Shown here: positions 36,114 through 39,868 of the stretch, piece by piece
Numbering within the stretch: the stretch's first letter is position 1
Layout of the letters: every line of letters begins with the position of its first letter
DNA from: an uncultured bacterium
Lineage (GTDB): Bacteria; Bacteroidota; Ignavibacteria; Kapaibacteriales; UBA2268
Assembly (NCBI GenBank): GCA_937875295.1
Contig: CALLXS010000040.1
Span: 1-39,868 of the forward strand
Length of the DNA: 39,868 bases
Direction: 5' to 3'
The notes under the pieces: generated by a model
What the model was told of the DNA's origin: nothing
The model's input: the letters and a program-made list of their open reading frames with translations, nothing else
The model's database searches: none
Program-made: the position numbers and the translations under genes

Positions 36114-37517
36114 TTAAATATTTACGGCTTCTCCCCATGCAGCAGCTGCTGCTTCCATAATTCCTTCATTTAAAGTAGGATGAGCATGGATTGATTTAAA
36201 TATTGAAGGACCAGTAGCTTCTAAATTCATAGCTAATACCATTTCGCCTATCATTTCAGTAACTTCAGGACCAATTAAATGTGCACCAAGCAATTCACCA
36301 TATTTTGCATTAAATATTAATTTTACAAAACCTTTTGCTTCGCCTATCCCGTGAGCTTTACCACTTGCAGTAAATGGGAATTTTCCTATTTTAAGTTCAT
36401 AACCTGCTTCTTTTGCTTTCTCTTCTGTAAGACCAATACTTGCTACTTGAGGATTACAATATGTACACCCCGGTATTAATTTATAATTAACTCCATTATT
36501 TGTATGTCCTGCTAAATATTCAGCTAATGCAATACCTTCAGCAGAAGCCTTATGAGCAAGCCAAGGTGGACCAGCTACATCTCCAATGGCATAAATATTA
36601 TCAATATTGGTTTTAAAATTATTATCAATTTTAATAAAGCCACGTTCTACTTGTATGCCCATTTCTTCTAACCCAATTCCCTCTATATTTGCTTGTATTC
36701 CAATTGCATTTAAAGCAATATCTGCAGTAAGAGTTTCCTCAGTTCCATCTTTTTTCTGAATTTTAACTTCTACTCCATTGCCTTTCTTATCTGCGGAAAT
36801 AACTTTTGTGTTTATAAGAGTCTTAATACCAGATTTCCGATAATTTCTGCCTAATTCAGAAGAAATATCTTTATCTTCAATTGGCAATATTCTATCCATC
36901 ATTTCAATAATTGTAATTTCAGTTCCGAAAGAATTATAGAAATATGCAAATTCTACTCCAATTGCTCCAGCTCCCATTATGATCATTGATTTTGGAGCTT
37001 GCTTTTGAATTAAAGCTTCTTTGCTGGTAATAACATATTTGTGGTCGACGTTGATCCCCGGGAACATTCTAGGTCTTGAGCCTGTCGATATGACAATATT
37101 TTTACAATTAATTGTGTCTGTAATTTCTCCAGAAATATTTTTAACCTCAATTAAATTTTTGCTTTTAATAAAGGCAGAACCTTTTACGTAATCTACTTTA
37201 TTTTTTTTGAATAGAAAGGCGATACCGGCTGACATTTTAGAAGATACATCTCTGCTTCGTTTAATCACTTTAGAGAAATCGACATTGTAATCTTTAATTT
37301 CAAAACCAAATTCTTCTGAATTTTTAATAAAATTCATTAATTCTGCATTTTTTAGTAGTGCTTTGGTAGGAATACAACCCCAATTTAAGCAAACTCCACC
37401 TAAATCTGCTTTTTCTATGCAAATAGTTTTTAAACCTAATTGTGAGGCTCTTATTGCTGCGACATATCCTCCCGGTCCAGCACCAATTACAGCTACATCA
37501 AACTCTAAATTACTCAT
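36114..37517 (-). CDS. lpdA: Dihydrolipoyl dehydrogenase (E3)
   Basis: FAD-dependent disulfide oxidoreductase that re-oxidises dihydrolipoamide in 2-oxoacid dehydrogenase complexes or the glycine cleavage system. At 467 residues it has normal length. N-terminal FAD-binding VIGAGPGGYVAAIRA, redox-active GGVCLNWGCIPT (Cys43 and Cys48), NAD-binding IMGAGAIGVEFAYFYNSFGTEIT, the second FAD motif IYAIGDVAGPPWLAHKASAEG, and the C-terminal HAHPTLNE with the catalytic His are all intact. No E1 or E2 genes are adjacent, so the partner complex is not shown. Confidence 0.97.
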   Translation of the reverse strand: MSNLEFDVAVIGAGPGGYVAAIRASQLGLKTICIEKADLGGVCLNWGCIPTKALLKNAELMNFIKNSEEFGFEIKDYNVDFSKVIKRSRDVSSKMSAGIAFLFKKNKVDYVKGSAFIKSKNLIEVKNISGEITDTINCKNIVISTGSRPRMFPGINVDHKYVITSKEALIQKQAPKSMIIMGAGAIGVEFAYFYNSFGTEITIIEMMDRILPIEDKDISSELGRNYRKSGIKTLINTKVISADKKGNGVEVKIQKKDGTEETLTADIALNAIGIQANIEGIGLEEMGIQVERGFIKIDNNFKTNIDNIYAIGDVAGPPWLAHKASAEGIALAEYLAGHTNNGVNYKLIPGCTYCNPQVASIGLTEEKAKEAGYELKIGKFPFTASGKAHGIGEAKGFVKLIFNAKYGELLGAHLIGPEVTEMIGEMVLAMNLEATGPSIFKSIHAHPTLNEGIMEAAAAAWGEAVNI

Positions 37518-37640
37518 TTTATAATTTCCAAATTATTATTTATAAATTATTACTTTATTCATTAGTATACAACTAATTGTATCGTAATTTATTGCAATAA
37601 AAATAAAGTTAAAAGGAAAATTTAAAATAAAATATAAAAT

Positions 37641-37738
<98 letters not shown>

Positions 37739-37842
37739 GACTACAAAATTACAACATTTTAATTAATCTACCAAATATTTTTAAATTTAATATTAAATCT
37801 TATTATAAAAGTAAAGACGCAATATATTGTGTCTCCATATAA

Positions 37843-37870
37843 CAAAAAAAAATCCCGCCTAAGCGGGATT
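37843..37870 (-). terminator. Minus-strand intrinsic terminator with no gene in front of it
   Basis: An 8-bp stem (aatcccgc 37851-37858 with gcgggatt 37863-37870) with a 4-base loop is followed on the minus strand by a nine-T run. It is GC-rich and well formed. Any gene it served would lie to the right on the minus strand, but that side now holds plus-strand phage genes. Confidence 0.8.
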
Positions 37871-37970
37871 ATAGTTTTTATAACTTCGGCATTTAGCCTT
37901 ATTGTAAAAAGATGTAAAATTATAAATGTAAAATTAACACTTTTTTTACTAATATGCAAATTATTTACAA

Positions 37971-38362
37971 AAAAATTCTATACTGAACGATTCGGCTTTG
38001 CTGAGGATGAATTTGATATTGTTGAGACTCCTGCTAAATCTAATGACTCGTTTAATACTCCTCATTCGCATAGTGATTTTAAACAAGCAGAAGAATTTGA
38101 CGACCAAATATTAATTGATAAACTTGCTTTGCATACTCTCGAGGGCAGCAATAATGTCTTCAATAATATTACCTCACAAATTACTAACTTTATCCAAAAC
38201 GCAAAATCTTATGAAGAAGTAAAAAACAATATCCACAAACTTCTCCCAGAGCTCGATACAAAAGAACTCGAAGACAAACTATTAAGTGCAATGTTCCTCG
38301 CTAATACTATCGGCAAATTATCTGTTCAAGATGAAAACACAGAAGGAATAAGTAATGAATAA
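37971..38362 (+). pseudogene. C-terminal remnant of a Mu gp29-like portal protein (DUF935)
   Basis: The frame from about 37971 encodes FYTERFGFAEDEFD, a polar linker, then DDQILIDKLALHTL..., and a helical end KSYEEVKNNIHKLLPELDTKELEDKLLSAMFLANTIGKLSV. This is the layout of the C-terminus of DUF935 phage portal proteins, including the typical end (A-M-F-x-A-x-x-x-G-K-L). Only about 130 of the usual roughly 450-500 residues remain. The frame stays open upstream to a GTG at 37829, but those residues are translated from the terminator hairpin and AT-rich flank, so that start is not credible. Its stop overlaps the MuF gene by 8 bases, as in an intact Mu-like head operon. Confidence 0.75.
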
Positions 38363-39752
38363 AAAGACTCAAATTGCTCTTCAGCTCACTTTTGATAAGC
38401 CACCAGAAGAAATTGTAAAGATATTGAGAAATAGAGATATTCAGATTTCTTCGCACTGGACTGAGCAATTAGAATTAATCGAAGAACGTGTTTTTACTGT
38501 CGCAAAATGTGCTTCTGCTGATGTATTAGAAATTATCAAAAAGAATATCGACACTGCAATAGAAAAAGGTTTGCCATTTGATAAATTCAAAAAGTCAGTC
38601 CAAATCCAACTTAATACATCAGGTTTTAAAAACACTCCAGAGTCTAAAGCGTGGAGATTAGATAATATCTTTCGTACTAATCTTCAATCTGCCTTTATGG
38701 AAGGTAGATGGCACGAGCAAAAAGCAGTTACCGATACTTTTCCATATTGGGAATTTGTAGCTGTCAATGATAATTCTACTACTGATGGATGTCGTTCTTT
38801 AAATGGAACTATACTAAAATCAAATGATCCATTCTGGAACTACAACTATCCTCCTCGACATTATCGCTGTCGCTCCAGAGTAAGGAGCATAAGTAAATAC
38901 GAAATTGCTGATAAAAATATTATACCATCACCAAGCGATAAATTCACAGACGTAATGCCAGCAAAAGGATTCGCCACTAACCCCGGTGTATGGAAACCTG
39001 ATTTGAATAAGTATAGTAAAGGAGTAAAAGATGAATTAGAAAAGGAACTTAAGAATAGAGAGGATGAGGTAAAGAGAAGAGAATTAGACTTACTTCCTGA
39101 TTGCGACTGGATTGAAAAACCAAGCTTTACAAGTATTAGCAAAGCAATTGAATTTGCACAAGAAGTAAAGAAAAGTACAAAGAAAGAATGTTTAAAAAAA
39201 CTTCCTAATCAAAAGAATTACAAGTCGTATGGTTTAATTAATAGCAAATACATTGCTGAGGAAAACAAAGCTATTAAACCGGAGATGATTGAACCAGCAG
39301 AGACTAAAGATAAAGCATCAGACAAAATAAAAAACAACATAATGGGCGAAAGCACTAAGCGATTAATCAAAACTCCATTCCAAACTGTAGAATTCGACGA
39401 GGGGAATGCTGTGCACATAGCAAAAGATAGGAAAATACGTAGAGAGAGATATAGTAACTTCTTTGTACCAACATTAGAAGAACCTGATGAAATGTGGATG
39501 ACTAAATATGATGATGGGATAGAAAGAGTTACTTATATAAAATATTATAAAAATACCGATGGTACTAATCTTCAAGCAGTCGTTAGCCACAACGAAAGCA
39601 AAGTTAAAGAATATCTAATTACTATTATCCCCAAAAAGTACAAGAGTGTAAACAATAATAGAATTGGAGAATTATATTACGTAAAACGCCATCTTATTAA
39701 AGATGTTGATGTGAACGATAAGTTTAAAAATGATATAATAATCGAGGACTAG
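38355..39752 (+). CDS. Phage Mu F-like head morphogenesis protein with C-terminal PBECR-like nuclease toxin domain
   Basis: A 465-residue minor capsid protein. Residues 1 to about 185 form the Mu gpF domain (PF04233 type): DNIFRTNLQSAFMEGRW, FVAVNDNSTTDGCRSLNGTIL and the closing PPRHYRCRSRVRSIS. A Lys/Glu-rich linker (about 200-330) includes CDWIEKPSFTSISKAIEFAQ. Residues about 345-455 (VHIAKDRKIRRERYSNFFVPTLEEP, PDEMWMTKYDDG, ERVTYIKYYK, ITIIPKKYKSVNNNRIGELYYVK) resemble the barnase/EndoU/ColicinE5-D/RelE-like nuclease domains (PBECR) that cap many MuF proteins and make them polymorphic toxins. It follows the portal remnant with an 8-base overlap. The Mu gpF part is firm; the nuclease assignment is inference from pattern. 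No immunity gene follows in the 116 bases left. Confidence 0.85.
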   Translation: MNKKTQIALQLTFDKPPEEIVKILRNRDIQISSHWTEQLELIEERVFTVAKCASADVLEIIKKNIDTAIEKGLPFDKFKKSVQIQLNTSGFKNTPESKAWRLDNIFRTNLQSAFMEGRWHEQKAVTDTFPYWEFVAVNDNSTTDGCRSLNGTILKSNDPFWNYNYPPRHYRCRSRVRSISKYEIADKNIIPSPSDKFTDVMPAKGFATNPGVWKPDLNKYSKGVKDELEKELKNREDEVKRRELDLLPDCDWIEKPSFTSISKAIEFAQEVKKSTKKECLKKLPNQKNYKSYGLINSKYIAEENKAIKPEMIEPAETKDKASDKIKNNIMGESTKRLIKTPFQTVEFDEGNAVHIAKDRKIRRERYSNFFVPTLEEPDEMWMTKYDDGIERVTYIKYYKNTDGTNLQAVVSHNESKVKEYLITIIPKKYKSVNNNRIGELYYVKRHLIKDVDVNDKFKNDIIIED

Positions 39753-39763
39753 CTTGTACTTAA

Positions 39764-39868
39764 GGTAGGGTTGCTGAACCATAGTATAGCAGTTATGGTA
39801 GCTATTAATAGTGGCTTCCTTAGATATACCCCATAACGATTCTAAAGTCGCCCAGCGATGTCCCTACC
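39764..39868. other. Candidate structured RNA or mobile-element end, reaching the window edge
   Basis: Non-coding 105-base stretch starting 11 bases after the MuF stop. A perfect 7-bp stem closes it (ggtaggg 39764-39770 with ccctacc 39862-39868). Inside are a 6-bp hairpin (accata 39778-39783 with tatggt 39794-39799), a 7-bp hairpin with two wobbles (39800-39806 with 39810-39816) and a 4-bp hairpin (tcgc 39848-39851 with gcga 39855-39858). Base composition is visibly richer in G and C than its flanks. Strand and family are unknown. It could be a structured RNA such as a transposon-associated guide RNA, or the end of a repeated mobile element. Confidence 0.5.

Noticed and set aside
37768..37959. 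Minus-strand 63-codon frame next to ffs
   Set aside because: It reads straight through the GC-rich terminator hairpin and its T-run, has no ribosome binding site and no recognisable content.
37829..37970. In-frame N-terminal extension of the portal remnant from GTG 37829
   Set aside because: Its first codons are translated from the minus-strand terminator hairpin and AT-rich flank, and the residues have no portal-like character. I treat the frame as open by chance up to the breakpoint.
39771..39799. H-type pseudoknot (ttgctg/tagcag interlocked with accata/tatggt)
   Set aside because: The connecting loops would be single bases, too short to span a 6-bp stem, so the two pairings are more likely alternatives.
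39764..39868. Type III toxin-antitoxin RNA for the MuF toxin
   Set aside because: Known type III antitoxin RNAs are tandem repeats located upstream of the toxin gene; here there are no tandem repeats and the element is downstream.

Overview
The window is AT-rich (roughly 30% G+C by eye) and looks like a contig from a member of the Bacteroidota/Chlorobiota (FCB) group. Supporting signs are a 1863-residue secreted protein with a C-terminal type IX secretion (Por) sorting domain, FCB-typical families (DUF2851, DUF2279, M48 and FGE-like lipoproteins), weak Shine-Dalgarno sites, and TAnnTTTG boxes upstream of many genes. It also carries the flagellar export genes fliP-fliQ-fliR-flhB. That combination points to a flagellate FCB lineage such as the Ignavibacteria/Kapabacteria rather than classical Bacteroidia. 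The exact lineage is inference.

Layout. 1-1200: end of a methionine-type aminotransferase and a shared terminator. 1216-4137 (minus): FGE-like lipoprotein, PQQ-like beta-propeller protein and gamma-carbonic-anhydrase-like protein, probably one operon. 4432-10945 (plus): HtrA protease, GatB/YqeY protein, MutS2, a flippase-like membrane protein and a TerC protein. 11049-14662 (minus): a small membrane protein and the flagellar export gate. 14894-17218 (minus): PAP2/AUR1-like enzyme, rsmA and a thioredoxin-like lipoprotein. 17326-22917 (minus): the giant T9SS cargo. 23152-25918 (minus): DUF2851, pyrF and an M48 peptidase. 26226-30167 (plus): leuC, leuD, a 466-base gap with two terminator-type hairpins, and recN. 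30229-34746 (minus): azlD, azlC, a glycosyltransferase, hprK and rodZ. 34867-36048 (plus): a DUF2279 protein. 36114-37738 (minus): lpdA and the SRP RNA gene ffs.

The right end (from about 37970) changes character. It holds a 5'-truncated Mu gp29-like portal gene and an intact MuF-type head morphogenesis gene. The MuF C-terminus resembles the barnase/EndoU/ColicinE5-D/RelE-like (PBECR) nuclease domains of phage polymorphic toxins. Eleven bases after its stop codon begins a strongly structured stretch whose 7-bp closing stem ends on the last base of the window. A minus-strand terminator at 37843-37870 has no remaining gene in front of it, which suggests that phage DNA replaced or interrupted chromosomal DNA next to ffs. 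This end is the most interesting part of the window.

Most of the rest is housekeeping: amino-acid metabolism (aminotransferase, leuCD, azlCD), DNA repair and recombination (mutS2, recN), ribosome and protein targeting (rsmA, ffs), envelope and periplasm (htrA, M48, lipoproteins, flippase, PAP2, glycosyltransferase, rodZ), and motility or secretion (flagellar gate, T9SS cargo).
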